Positions 10,978 to 21,437 of a stretch of DNA of 64,000 nucleotides are shown here, one piece after another. Position 1 is the stretch's first letter. Every line of letters starts with the position of its first letter. This DNA comes from Flavobacteriaceae bacterium (GTDB taxonomy: Bacteria > Bacteroidota > Bacteroidia > Flavobacteriales > Flavobacteriaceae). The stretch spans positions 186,001 to 250,000 of the forward strand of contig JAIPBH010000003.1 of assembly GCA_021739635.1 (NCBI GenBank), read 5' to 3'. A model generated the notes under the pieces. It had not been told where the DNA came from and did no database searches. It saw only the letters and a list, made by a program, of their open reading frames with translations. The position numbers and the translations under genes are program-made.

Positions 10978-11952
10978 TTATAAAAATACTTCTAATAGTT
11001 TTGCGCTATCAGCAATAAGTTCAACATGATTTATAGTAGCCGGTAATAACATAGTTTGTCCGTGATTTAAAGAGTAAGTTTCTTTACCACAACTAATTTT
11101 AGCATTTCCTTCAACACACATATAAATCACAAAAGAATCTAAATTAGAATAATCTTTATTCACACTTCCATTAAGTTGAATAATATTGGTTTTAAAATAT
11201 GGAGAATAAACTAATTTACTAGATTCATTTTCAATTAAGCTATAAGGTGTTTTATAAGAATCATGCAATTGGGAATCAATAGCATCTAAAGCTAAATCGG
11301 TATGTAATTCTCTTTCTTTTCCAGTAGCAGCATCAACGCGTTTATAATCATAAATTCTATAAGTAACGTCAGAGGTTTGCTGAATTTCTGCTAATAAAAC
11401 ACCAGCTCCAATAGCATGAACTCTGCCTGTTGGAATATAAAATGTGTCTCCTTTTGAAATTTTTTCAGAATTTAAAACTTCTAAAATATTTCCTTCATGA
11501 AGTTTTTTTAAATACTCTTTTGGGCTTATTTCTTGATTAAAACCTACAATTAATTCAGCGTCATTATCAGCTTCCATAATGTACCACATCTCATTTTTGC
11601 CAAATGAATTATGGCGTTCTTTGGCTAATTCATTATTTGGATGCACTTGTATTGAAAGAGGCGTTTTGGCATCAATAAATTTTATTAAAATAGGAAAACT
11701 ATCCCCAAAAGTTTCATAAACCTTTTCGCCTACTAATTGTCCTTTATAAGTTTGAATAAGTTCTTTAAGACTTTTACCTTTTAATGAGCCGTTAGAAACA
11801 ACAGAAATGTCTTCGTCAACATCAGAGAGCTCCCAACTTTCTCCTATTCCTGTTTTTTTTGAACCTTTTTTAAAAACGGTTGTTAATTTTTCTCCTCCCC
11901 AAATACGTTCTTTCAATATTGGTTCAAAAGTTAAAGGATAATTTAAAGTCAT
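10978..11952 (-). CDS. manA: class I mannose-6-phosphate isomerase
   Basis: PILKERIWGGEKL; PLSIQVHPNNELA; FYIPTGRVHAIGAGVLLAEIQQTSDVTYRIYDYKR. Confidence 0.92.
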   Translation of the reverse strand: MTLNYPLTFEPILKERIWGGEKLTTVFKKGSKKTGIGESWELSDVDEDISVVSNGSLKGKSLKELIQTYKGQLVGEKVYETFGDSFPILIKFIDAKTPLSIQVHPNNELAKERHNSFGKNEMWYIMEADNDAELIVGFNQEISPKEYLKKLHEGNILEVLNSEKISKGDTFYIPTGRVHAIGAGVLLAEIQQTSDVTYRIYDYKRVDAATGKERELHTDLALDAIDSQLHDSYKTPYSLIENESSKLVYSPYFKTNIIQLNGSVNKDYSNLDSFVIYMCVEGNAKISCGKETYSLNHGQTMLLPATINHVELIADSAKLLEVFL

Positions 11953-12105
11953 TTTAATTAAAATTTAAAGTCAATTTTCACTCTGTAAAAATAATCAACC
12001 CGTTAAATATAGAAGAGTGTTTTTCTATTTAAATTTAAAGATACATGTTGCTGCTTAGCAAAATTTATCTTCTTCAGTAATAGTCTTTGTTTTCTTTGAT
12101 ATTAA

Positions 12106-15024
12106 TTATTTAAGTGCTTGGCGTAAAACACTTATAGGATGTTTTGAAATTTTATTTGTTCCATCTTTTATTTGATGTCTGCAACTGGTTCCGGCTGCAA
12201 CAATTATAACATGGTCATTGGCATTTCTTATTTTTGGAAATAGCGTGTCTTCACCTATTTGCATGCTTATTTGGTAATGTTCTTTTTCGTATCCAAAGGA
12301 CCCAGCCATTCCGCAACAACCCGAATTGATAATGGTTACTTTGTAATTTTTTGGAATGGATAACATTTTAAATGTCGGCTCCATATTACTTAATGATTTT
12401 TGTTGACAATGACCATGTATTTTTAATACTTGATTGTCATCTGTAAAACGTTCAGGAATTATATTATTTTTATCAAACTCTTGTTTTATGAATTCTTCAA
12501 TGGTGAATGTGTTTTTGGCTATCTCATTGGCAGATTTTTTATCATCTGCTAATCTTAAATATTCGTCTCTAAACGTTAAAATAGCCGAAGGTTCTATGCC
12601 TACTAAAGGATTTTTATTTGAAATTTTATCTTTGAAAAAATTCACATTAAAATCAGCTATTTTTTTCGCTTCATCTAAAACGCCTTTTGATATGAAACTT
12701 CTCCCACTTTCTTCGTGATTAGTTATGTTTACTCTATAGCCTAAATCTGTTAAAAGCTCTATACAATCTATGCCAATATTAACATCATAATAGTTTGTAA
12801 ACTCATCTATAAATAGAAAAATCTCTACTTGTTTTATGGGTTTATTAATAAGTCTCTTTTTGTTTAGATTGTACCAATTATAAAATGTTTTATTTGCTAG
12901 TTTAGGAATACTTCTTTCTATAGCAATACCTAAAATACTTTTAGCAATTTTTGAGCTTAAAACCGAATTTGTAACAGCGGGCAACATACTTGCTAGTTTG
13001 TTTAGCCTAACATTATTTGCGAAAATTTTTGTTCTAAAAGGGATGCCATTTGCTTTATAATATTGATGCAAAAATTCAGCTTTTAATGATGCTATGTCTA
13101 CATTACTAGGACATTCACTGGCACAAGCTTTACAACTTAAACATAAATCAAAAACATCATATAGTTCTTTGTGATCAAATTTATTTTTCTTTTCAGAATT
13201 TGTTAAAAACTCTCTTAATGTATTGGCTCTTGCTCGCGTTGTGTCTTTTTCGTTTCTTGTTGCTCTATAACTCGGACACATAGTTCCTCCAGCCTCTGGA
13301 AGTTTTCTACAATCACCAGAACCGTTACATTTTTCGGTTGCTCTAAGAATTCCTAAACTATCTGAAAAATCTTGAATGGTCTCAATTTCTGGTTCTTTTC
13401 TGTCAACTTCATATCTTAAACTTTCATCCATTGGAAAAGCATCTACAATTTTGCCCTTATTAAAAATGTTATTGGGGTCGAACGTGTTTTTTATTCGCTT
13501 TATAAGTGCATAATTTTTTTCACCAATCATTTTTGGAATAAATTCTGCTCTCACAATTCCGTCGCCATGTTCACCGCTAAAGGACCCGCCGTATTTTTTA
13601 ACCAATTCAGCTGTTTTAGTTGTAATTTCTCTGAACAACACAACATCTGCATGTTTTTTTAAATTTAAAATGGGTCTTAAATGTAATTCACCTGCTCCTG
13701 CATGCGCATAATACACAGCTTCTTGACCAAAATCTTCCATCATTTTTGAAAACTCCGAAATGTAATTTGGTAAATCTTGTAATTCTACTGCTGTATCTTC
13801 AATACAAGCAACAGCTTTATTATCGCCTACAATATTTCCTAACAATCCTAATCCGGCTTTACGAAGTTCTACAGCTTGGTCAATTTCACTACCTGTCAAT
13901 TTAGGATATGCATACCCTAAATTATTTTTCTGTAAATCTGAAATTAATGCATTAGCTAATATGTTAGACTCTTCATCATCATGAGTACAGATTTCAAGCA
14001 TTAAAATTGATTTAGGATCTCCTTCTACAAAAAACCTGTTTTTTAATTGTTCTCTGTTATTTTTTGTACAATCTAAAATGGTTTTATCCATTAATTCACA
14101 GGTATATAAATTGTGTTGCATTGCCACAACTACGGCTTCCATACTTTCCTGAATACTGCTAAAATGTGCTGCAACCATAATGTTTTTTGGAGGGGGCAGG
14201 GTGTCTAGTTGTAAGGTTATTTCGGTTGTAAAAGCCAAAGTGCCTTCGCTTCCGGTTAAAAGTGTTGCTAGGTTGATGGTTTTGTTTGAACCACCAAATG
14301 CCTCATAATTTAATAATTCATCTATGGGATACCCATTATTTCTTCGGTGAATGCTTTTCTTAGGAAATTCTTTTATTATTTCTTGTTGAATTTCTTCATT
14401 AGATAATTCATTATAAATAGAATCATAAATTTTTCCTTCTAATGAATTTTCTTGTCTTTTTTTATTGAATTCAGAAGTTGAAATTTTATTAAACACAGCT
14501 TCAGAACCATCACTTAAAATTGTTTTTAACTGCAACACTTTGTCACGTGTAACTCCAAATTTAATAGATGTAGTTCCTGAAGAATTGTTACCAACCATGC
14601 CGCCAATCATGCATCTGTTACTTGTAGAAGTGTTTGGAGCAAAAAACAAACCGTAAGGTTTTAAGTAATTGTTTAGTTGATCTCTAATAATACCTGGTTG
14701 TATAGTAATGGTTTTGTTTTGTTCGTTAAAATCTAAAATTTTAGTGAAGTGTTTAGAAACATCTGCCACCAAACCATCACCAACACATTGACCAGCTAAA
14801 GAGGTTCCAGCAGTTCTTGGAATAAGTGTTATTTTATTTTCCTGAGCAAAAAGAATTAATTTTTTTAAATCTTCATTATTTTTAGGATATGCAACTCCTA
14901 AAGGTATTTTTCTATATACCGATGCGTCTGTTGCATAAATGCTTTTATGAAGTAAATCATAAAAGACTTCTCCTTCTATCTTTGTTGATAAGCTTTTTAA
15001 AGCTTGCGTTATTTCAGTTTCCAT
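12106..15024 (-). CDS. FAD-binding oxidase with C-terminal Fe-S/CCG domain (D-lactate dehydrogenase-like)
   Basis: FAD_binding_4 PRTAGTSLAGQCVGDGLVADVSKHF; C-terminal ferredoxin motif CLSCKACASECPSNVD; CCG-type SGCCGMAGSFGYEKEHY. Confidence 0.88.
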   Translation of the reverse strand: METEITQALKSLSTKIEGEVFYDLLHKSIYATDASVYRKIPLGVAYPKNNEDLKKLILFAQENKITLIPRTAGTSLAGQCVGDGLVADVSKHFTKILDFNEQNKTITIQPGIIRDQLNNYLKPYGLFFAPNTSTSNRCMIGGMVGNNSSGTTSIKFGVTRDKVLQLKTILSDGSEAVFNKISTSEFNKKRQENSLEGKIYDSIYNELSNEEIQQEIIKEFPKKSIHRRNNGYPIDELLNYEAFGGSNKTINLATLLTGSEGTLAFTTEITLQLDTLPPPKNIMVAAHFSSIQESMEAVVVAMQHNLYTCELMDKTILDCTKNNREQLKNRFFVEGDPKSILMLEICTHDDEESNILANALISDLQKNNLGYAYPKLTGSEIDQAVELRKAGLGLLGNIVGDNKAVACIEDTAVELQDLPNYISEFSKMMEDFGQEAVYYAHAGAGELHLRPILNLKKHADVVLFREITTKTAELVKKYGGSFSGEHGDGIVRAEFIPKMIGEKNYALIKRIKNTFDPNNIFNKGKIVDAFPMDESLRYEVDRKEPEIETIQDFSDSLGILRATEKCNGSGDCRKLPEAGGTMCPSYRATRNEKDTTRARANTLREFLTNSEKKNKFDHKELYDVFDLCLSCKACASECPSNVDIASLKAEFLHQYYKANGIPFRTKIFANNVRLNKLASMLPAVTNSVLSSKIAKSILGIAIERSIPKLANKTFYNWYNLNKKRLINKPIKQVEIFLFIDEFTNYYDVNIGIDCIELLTDLGYRVNITNHEESGRSFISKGVLDEAKKIADFNVNFFKDKISNKNPLVGIEPSAILTFRDEYLRLADDKKSANEIAKNTFTIEEFIKQEFDKNNIIPERFTDDNQVLKIHGHCQQKSLSNMEPTFKMLSIPKNYKVTIINSGCCGMAGSFGYEKEHYQISMQIGEDTLFPKIRNANDHVIIVAAGTSCRHQIKDGTNKISKHPISVLRQALK

Positions 15025-15057
15025 CGTGTTATTAAAATCTTTATTCCTGTTAATTCT

Positions 15058-16755
15058 CTAAAACGATTCCTTTGTTTCAATTCCATATCCTACAGAATAT
15101 TTACTGTTTATAGAAGCCGGTAACTTACCTTTTGCTTTTTTTTGCCCTAATATAATTTGGGCTAATATTTTTTGGGCTTCTTCTGAATTTTCATAAGAAA
15201 CTATAATACTTTCAATTTTTTTAAACGACACCTTTTCTAAACAATATTGACTAGCAAATACGCCTAAAATGACTTTATTTTTTTTAGAAATAATTTCAAT
15301 CATTGCTCTGTCTTCATCAGAAATATCTTTAGTAAGCCTATAGTTTAAGCGATGATAGCCTATGATTACTTTATTATAATCTTTAAGTTTTTGTAATAAT
15401 TCTTTATGAGGAAGACCAGAAAGATTATCAATATTAATTTCAGATTTTAACGTGTTAAAAAACTTATCAGAAAGTCCATCGCCTAATTGTACATAGGCTA
15501 TTTTTTCTTTTCTTAGCTTTTTTATGGATAACGCATTATGGTGATTTTTTACAACTGTAATAGCATTGCTAAACACTTCTTGTTTTAATAGATGACTTGT
15601 TTCGTCATTCAAATTGGCTACAAGTTGTTTTGTGTCTATTGGGTTAAAATGATTTAAGTTAACATCAAACTTTGCTGCGAGTATCTTTTTTACCGAATGC
15701 GATAATCGTTCTTCTGATATTTCCTTATTATTATAGGCTTCTATGATTTTTGAGATTGCTTTTGGGGCATTTTCTGTAAACAGCAATACATCATTTCCAG
15801 CTTTAAATGCAGCCAAATCTATATCTCCAGGTTCTTTATAATTTGCTGCTCCTTTCATGTTTAAAGCATCTGTAAAAATCAACCCTTTAAATTGAAGTTG
15901 CTTTTTTAAAATATTTGAAACAATATTATATGATAATGAAGATGGTAAGCCTTCATTAGACTCTAAACTTGGAACATTTAAATGAGCAACCATAACTCCA
16001 GCTATTTCTTTTTTAAACAGCTCTTTATATGGATATAATTCTACATTATCAATTCTTTCCTTTGAAAATGAAACTGTTGGTAATGTTTTATGAGAATCTT
16101 TATCGGTATCTCCATGACCTGGAAAATGCTTGGCACAGGCCATAATACCTTCACCTTGCAAACCTTCTATAAAGGCAATGGCCTTATTGGTTACATTAAA
16201 TTTATTTTCACCAAATGAGCGCACTCCAATGATTGGATTTTTAGAGTTTGTATTGATATCAACCACTGGTGCGAAATTTAAATGAACCCCTAATTGTTTA
16301 CAATGTTTTCCTATTTGGGTTCCAATTCGTTTTATTAAATCATCATTTTTAACAGCTCCAAGCGTCATATTATACGGAAATCTTGCTGTACTATCTAACC
16401 TCATATTTAAACCCCATTCACCATCTATTCCAATTAATAAAGGCACTTTTGCTATGGATTGATATGTGTTTGTGAGATTAGCTTGTCGCACTGGGCCGCC
16501 TTGAAAGAATATCAAACCACCTATATTATAATCTTTGATAAGTTTTTGAATAGAGTCAACATGATTTTTATCTCTATTAGAATAAGCAGCCACCATAAAT
16601 AACTGACCAACTTTTTCCTTAATAGTCATATTATTATAAATACTATCAACCCATTTAGATTTTTTGTCTTTATTATTAAACTGTATATTTTGATTATGAG
16701 GGTAGAACCCAAAAAAATGGATTGATAAAAAAAGTATGCCTAAAATTTTTTTCAT
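15058..16755 (-). CDS. nagZ: GH3 beta-N-acetylhexosaminidase (NagZ-like), exported
   Basis: MACAKHFPGHGDTDKDSHKTLP GH3 NagZ signature; GLIFTDALNMKGA; N-terminal signal peptide. Confidence 0.9.
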   Translation of the reverse strand: MKKILGILFLSIHFFGFYPHNQNIQFNNKDKKSKWVDSIYNNMTIKEKVGQLFMVAAYSNRDKNHVDSIQKLIKDYNIGGLIFFQGGPVRQANLTNTYQSIAKVPLLIGIDGEWGLNMRLDSTARFPYNMTLGAVKNDDLIKRIGTQIGKHCKQLGVHLNFAPVVDINTNSKNPIIGVRSFGENKFNVTNKAIAFIEGLQGEGIMACAKHFPGHGDTDKDSHKTLPTVSFSKERIDNVELYPYKELFKKEIAGVMVAHLNVPSLESNEGLPSSLSYNIVSNILKKQLQFKGLIFTDALNMKGAANYKEPGDIDLAAFKAGNDVLLFTENAPKAISKIIEAYNNKEISEERLSHSVKKILAAKFDVNLNHFNPIDTKQLVANLNDETSHLLKQEVFSNAITVVKNHHNALSIKKLRKEKIAYVQLGDGLSDKFFNTLKSEINIDNLSGLPHKELLQKLKDYNKVIIGYHRLNYRLTKDISDEDRAMIEIISKKNKVILGVFASQYCLEKVSFKKIESIIVSYENSEEAQKILAQIILGQKKAKGKLPASINSKYSVGYGIETKESF

Positions 16756-17588
16756 TATTTAATTAAATTATATGCGTCAATTGCATTTCTAACACTTTTA
16801 TGTTCCAGTAATAATTTACTTGCTAATTCTTCATCAACATTAATTTCATGCATAATCATTCTTACACCTCTGTTTACAAGTTTTTTATTTGAAAGCTGCA
16901 TGTCTATCATTTTGTTTCCTCTTACTCGGCCTAATTTTATCATGACAGTTGTAGAAATCATGTTCAAAGCTAATTTTTGAGCTGTTCCTGCTTTCATTCT
17001 TGTACTTCCGGTAACAAATTCAGGGCCTACTATTAATTCAATTGGATAATCAACTTCTAATGATAAAGGAGAGTCTTCATTGCAAGTGATGCATCCAGTA
17101 ACAATATTATTTTGTTTAGCTTTTTTAACACCACCTATAACATATGGTGTAGTACCTGAAGCAGCTATACCTATAAGAACATCATCTTCATTGATATTAA
17201 ATTTTTGCAGATCTTTCCATGCCAATGTTGTATCATCTTCAGCATTTTCTACCGCTTTTCTTAGTGCAGAATCACCTCCAGCTATTAAGCCAATAACCCA
17301 GTCGTCTGCAACCCCATAAGTTGGTGGGCATTCTGAAGCATCTAGTACTCCTAGCCTTCCACTGGTTCCTGCACCTATATAGAATAATCTACCTCCATTG
17401 CTCATTTTTTCAAATATTACATCTACCAACTTTTGAATATAAGGTATTGCTTTTTCAATGGCATAAGGAACCGTTTTGTCTTCAGCATTCATGTTGGAGA
17501 GTAGCTCAACAGTGCTCATCTTTTCCAAATCATTGTAGTCAGATGCTTGTTCAGTTGTTAGTTTGTTTTTCATCTTTTTAATATTCAT
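16755..17588 (-). CDS. murQ: N-acetylmuramic acid 6-phosphate etherase
   Basis: FYIGAGTSGRLGVLDASECPPTYG; GPEFVTGSTRMKAGTAQKLALNMIST; SIS domain. Confidence 0.95.
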   Translation of the reverse strand: MNIKKMKNKLTTEQASDYNDLEKMSTVELLSNMNAEDKTVPYAIEKAIPYIQKLVDVIFEKMSNGGRLFYIGAGTSGRLGVLDASECPPTYGVADDWVIGLIAGGDSALRKAVENAEDDTTLAWKDLQKFNINEDDVLIGIAASGTTPYVIGGVKKAKQNNIVTGCITCNEDSPLSLEVDYPIELIVGPEFVTGSTRMKAGTAQKLALNMISTTVMIKLGRVRGNKMIDMQLSNKKLVNRGVRMIMHEINVDEELASKLLLEHKSVRNAIDAYNLIK

Positions 17589-19879
17589 TTGCCATTCTCT
17601 ATTTCAATAATACAAATCTGTTTAGGTTGAAGCATAAAATCTATATTGATTTTACTGCTAGTATAAGTGGTCAAAAATTTTTTTCCATCGGCATCAATAA
17701 TATTAATCTTTCCTGACGGAGGAAGTTCATAATCGTTAGAATTGAAGCTAAAATTTATCGGATATGGATTCTCACTAATACTAGCCAAAGCAATTCCTAC
17801 CTGATTATCATCAGATTTCCATGCTCCAGTATAAATTAAAGGATTACCTTTTTGAAACGTTCTAATAGATTGTCCTGTTTTGCCAGCATAGATTGATAAT
17901 CTAGACATTTGCAATTCTTCATCAGGCAATTCCATTTCAGGCGACCTTAAAAATTTTCCATGTAACAGATACTTCAATCCATTATATCTTACCCTAACCA
18001 AATTAAATAAATAATCAATTTCCTCTTTTCTTTCTGAATACAAAAAGCTTTGATAATTAGAAATTGTTGGTTGCAAACCCCAAACAAACGATCTGGCTTG
18101 TTCCATCATAAACTGTTTGCTAAAGCTTTTATCTAACAACGCTAAAGGATCTTTAGGCGCATATTCTTTAGGCCAAAGTTCATCGTAAGGGGGCACGATT
18201 AAAGACGAATAATTTCCATAGGTAATGGCATATTGATGATATACCGCTTGAAAGAATGGGATAGGTTCCCAGCCATTATCGCCTGCATATCTTTCCATGC
18301 TAACCTGTAAGGTTAAAAAGGCATCTAAATAAGGTAGCCATGCTTCGTTAACGCCTTCTCCTGCCAAAAATACTTCTTTGTTTTTAGGAAATTTTGAACG
18401 AATTTGTTCTGTTAGTTTTCCAAAATTTTCTAGCCAATAATTTCCACCACCAATTTTATGGCCATGTGTTTTATCATAACATAAAAAGCTAAAACACGCC
18501 TGGTCCATATAAACACCATTTGTTTGATAAGTATTAACAGCCGTATCACACAGTGAAGCATATTTATCTTTCCAAAACTGTGTGCCCATACACATAGTGG
18601 TTAAAGATTTGTTTGTGAAAATATTATATGTATGTGTGTTTAAATTTCCATTAATATCTTTCACAGCATAAGAAGCGGCATGTTCCTTTTCCCAACTATC
18701 GGTATTGGTTCCCCATTGCATTTGGTTCATATAAACAATTGCTTTTATATTGTTTTCTTGAGCCGATTTTATTGCCGATATAAATGATTCTTTTCCTTCT
18801 CTTGGTGGGAAATATTCTGGAAATCCATCGTCATATGAACACCCATGCCACCAATGCCAAAATACATTTACTGGTAATTTTAATTTTTTCTCAAGGTCTT
18901 TCGCGGGAACAAGTACATTACTTGATTTTCCTCTGTTCCATTCCCACAAAGCGGTATTCTCTAATGCTTTTGGTGTTAACCCTTTTTTTAATCGGCTATC
19001 AGCAACCCATTGCTGTTTTGAACCCCATAATCTGTATTGTTCTGCTGCGTTTATCCAATCTCCTTTAAAAGACCCAATAATGGCTTTATAGGTTGGTGTA
19101 TAACTATTAGATTCTGCATTAACCGAAGGATAGTTAATCATTTGGTAGGTTAGATTATTTAAACTATCAAGCGTATAAGAAAAATCTTTTTTGTAAGCTA
19201 AAGAATCATTGCAAGCTGTATATAGCCCAAATTTCTTTGTGTCGTTATATAAAGCAATGCATTGCAACGACATTCTTCCTGGATATTCCCAGTTGTATTT
19301 TTTTTCTTTTTCTTCAATTTTAGAAAGGAAACTTCTTGGTTTTTTCATCTTTATACCAAGCCAATATGGTGCTGCTAAATTTTCATCACCCATATCTTTT
19401 ATCCCATTAATTTTAGGAAAAACTACTTTACTTATTTGTTGCCCTTTGGTACCATCAACAGTTATTTCCCAAGAAGATAATGGCTTGTTTTCTTCAAGTT
19501 TTATTGTGGCAGTTACTTTAAAGTTTTTAATAGCTTCATTTGAAAAATTGTCCCAGATTAAAACTAAAGTATGAGGGTCTTTTTTTATGAAATGAAACTT
19601 AGAAGCAGTATTCATATCAACTGTTTTTATTCCGGATGGTTGGAGTAAATCGATTTCCCAAAGTGATCTTGAAGGGCTGTTTGGATCAAGAAAATCAAAA
19701 GCATTTTCTAAATTTTTAAAGTCAATAAAAGCCCCTGTGTTTTTGTTAAAACTTAATTCTATTTTTTCGTTTCCTATTGTTATATTTTGATCTAAATTAT
19801 TTTGGCTGTAACCTAAAAAACAATAAAAAGCCATAAAGTAAGCTAGTATTGAGCGAAACCTGTACTTTTTAGTTTTCAT
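17585..19879 (-). CDS. DUF6259-like putative glycoside hydrolase, exported
   Basis: Signal peptide; (beta/alpha)8-like stretch KLPVNVFWHWWHGCSYDDGFPEYFPPREG; 4-nt overlap with murQ. Confidence 0.65.
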   Translation of the reverse strand: MKTKKYRFRSILAYFMAFYCFLGYSQNNLDQNITIGNEKIELSFNKNTGAFIDFKNLENAFDFLDPNSPSRSLWEIDLLQPSGIKTVDMNTASKFHFIKKDPHTLVLIWDNFSNEAIKNFKVTATIKLEENKPLSSWEITVDGTKGQQISKVVFPKINGIKDMGDENLAAPYWLGIKMKKPRSFLSKIEEKEKKYNWEYPGRMSLQCIALYNDTKKFGLYTACNDSLAYKKDFSYTLDSLNNLTYQMINYPSVNAESNSYTPTYKAIIGSFKGDWINAAEQYRLWGSKQQWVADSRLKKGLTPKALENTALWEWNRGKSSNVLVPAKDLEKKLKLPVNVFWHWWHGCSYDDGFPEYFPPREGKESFISAIKSAQENNIKAIVYMNQMQWGTNTDSWEKEHAASYAVKDINGNLNTHTYNIFTNKSLTTMCMGTQFWKDKYASLCDTAVNTYQTNGVYMDQACFSFLCYDKTHGHKIGGGNYWLENFGKLTEQIRSKFPKNKEVFLAGEGVNEAWLPYLDAFLTLQVSMERYAGDNGWEPIPFFQAVYHQYAITYGNYSSLIVPPYDELWPKEYAPKDPLALLDKSFSKQFMMEQARSFVWGLQPTISNYQSFLYSERKEEIDYLFNLVRVRYNGLKYLLHGKFLRSPEMELPDEELQMSRLSIYAGKTGQSIRTFQKGNPLIYTGAWKSDDNQVGIALASISENPYPINFSFNSNDYELPPSGKINIIDADGKKFLTTYTSSKINIDFMLQPKQICIIEIENGK

Positions 19880-19905
19880 CTTTTTTAGTTTTTAAGTTTA
19901 TTTTG

Positions 19906-21375
19906 TTATTGGACTTGGCTTATTGTCTTGCTCTTCTTAAAAAGAATTAGACATATAACAGTTAATAATGCATTAACGAAAATATTCATGAAGCCAAAAT
20001 CAAAATTAAACCAGATAACGAAGTAATAATTTAATAGGTACGTTACTATTGGCATTAGTATACAAATGTAAGGTACTGCAGCATCTTTTATTTGAATTTT
20101 AGTAAAAATTCCAAATAAATAAAGCCCTAATAATGGTCCATAGGTGTAACCTGCTACTTTAAAAATCATGGATATTACATTGCCTTTACTGTGCGAAAAC
20201 AACATAATGATTGTAAAAATCACTATAGAAAAACCTAGCAAAACACGGTTTTTTAATTGTTTCTTTTCTATTGAATTTTTATGTTGAATATGCAAAAAGT
20301 CATGAGTAAATGATGTGGTTAAAGCGGTCAATGCTGAGTCTGCACTTGAAAAAGAAGCAGCTGTAATTCCTAATATAAAACTTATACTTGCAATAGTTCC
20401 AAAGTGATTTAAAGACAACATTGGGAATAGCGTATCTGTATTTATAAATTTTCCATTTTCAATATCTAATTGAATGCCAAATTTTTCAGCATACATATAT
20501 AACATAACACCTAAGCCTAAAAACAAAAATTGAGTAACAGCTAAAATTAAGCTGAATGTTAAAATGTTTTGTTGGGCTTCTTTTTTGTTTTTGCACGTTA
20601 ATGTTTTTTGCATCATATTTTGATCCAAACCAATCATAGCAATAGCAATTAAAACTCCAGAAATAAATTGTTTAAAGAAATTATTTCCAGAATTAAAATC
20701 CCAGTCAAAAACCCTAAAATAGTTGTGCTTAACAACAGATGTAAAGGTTTCTGTAAGACTTAAACCTAAAGAGTTTTTAACAACATAAATAGTAACAACT
20801 ACTGCCATTAGTAAGAAAAATGTTTGAAGAGTATCTGTCCATACAATGGTTTTGATACCAGACTTATGAGTGTATAACCAAATAAGTGCAAGAATAATGA
20901 TAACAGTTAAAAAAAACGGAATGTGGAATGCATCAAAAACAGCATATTGCAAAATTTTTGCCGCAAGCAATAATCTAAGAGCAGCTCCAAATGATTGTGA
21001 TATTAAAAAAAATAAGGATCCTGTTTTATATGATTTTATTCCAAAACGTGATTCTAAATAGGTGTAAATTGAAACTAATTTTAAATCGTAATAAATAGGG
21101 ACAAGCACATAGGTTATAAAAACATATCCAACTACATTACCAAAAACAAATTGCAAATAGTAAAAATAATTAGTGCCTACCATACCTGGAATAGATACAA
21201 AAGTTACCCCAGATAATACGGCTCCAATCATTCCAAACGCAACAACTTGCCAAGGTGATTTTCGGTCACCTGTATAAAAAGAGTCATCACTTGAATTTTT
21301 TGAAACGAAATGAGATATTAGTAGTAATATTCCAAAATATGATGCTATTATTATTAAAATTAGTGTTGCACTCAT
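19906..21375 (-). CDS. sodium:solute symporter (SSS family)
   Basis: ~13 TM helices; GMIGAVLSGVTFVSIPGMVG; ITAASFSSADSALTALTTSFTHDF. Confidence 0.9.
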   Translation of the reverse strand: MSATLILIIIASYFGILLLISHFVSKNSSDDSFYTGDRKSPWQVVAFGMIGAVLSGVTFVSIPGMVGTNYFYYLQFVFGNVVGYVFITYVLVPIYYDLKLVSIYTYLESRFGIKSYKTGSLFFLISQSFGAALRLLLAAKILQYAVFDAFHIPFFLTVIIILALIWLYTHKSGIKTIVWTDTLQTFFLLMAVVVTIYVVKNSLGLSLTETFTSVVKHNYFRVFDWDFNSGNNFFKQFISGVLIAIAMIGLDQNMMQKTLTCKNKKEAQQNILTFSLILAVTQFLFLGLGVMLYMYAEKFGIQLDIENGKFINTDTLFPMLSLNHFGTIASISFILGITAASFSSADSALTALTTSFTHDFLHIQHKNSIEKKQLKNRVLLGFSIVIFTIIMLFSHSKGNVISMIFKVAGYTYGPLLGLYLFGIFTKIQIKDAAVPYICILMPIVTYLLNYYFVIWFNFDFGFMNIFVNALLTVICLILFKKSKTISQVQ

Positions 21376-21437
21376 TTATATTATCTGTGTTATTATATTA
21401 TACCTAATATAATGTGTTTTTTAAGTTTAGTTTACTG

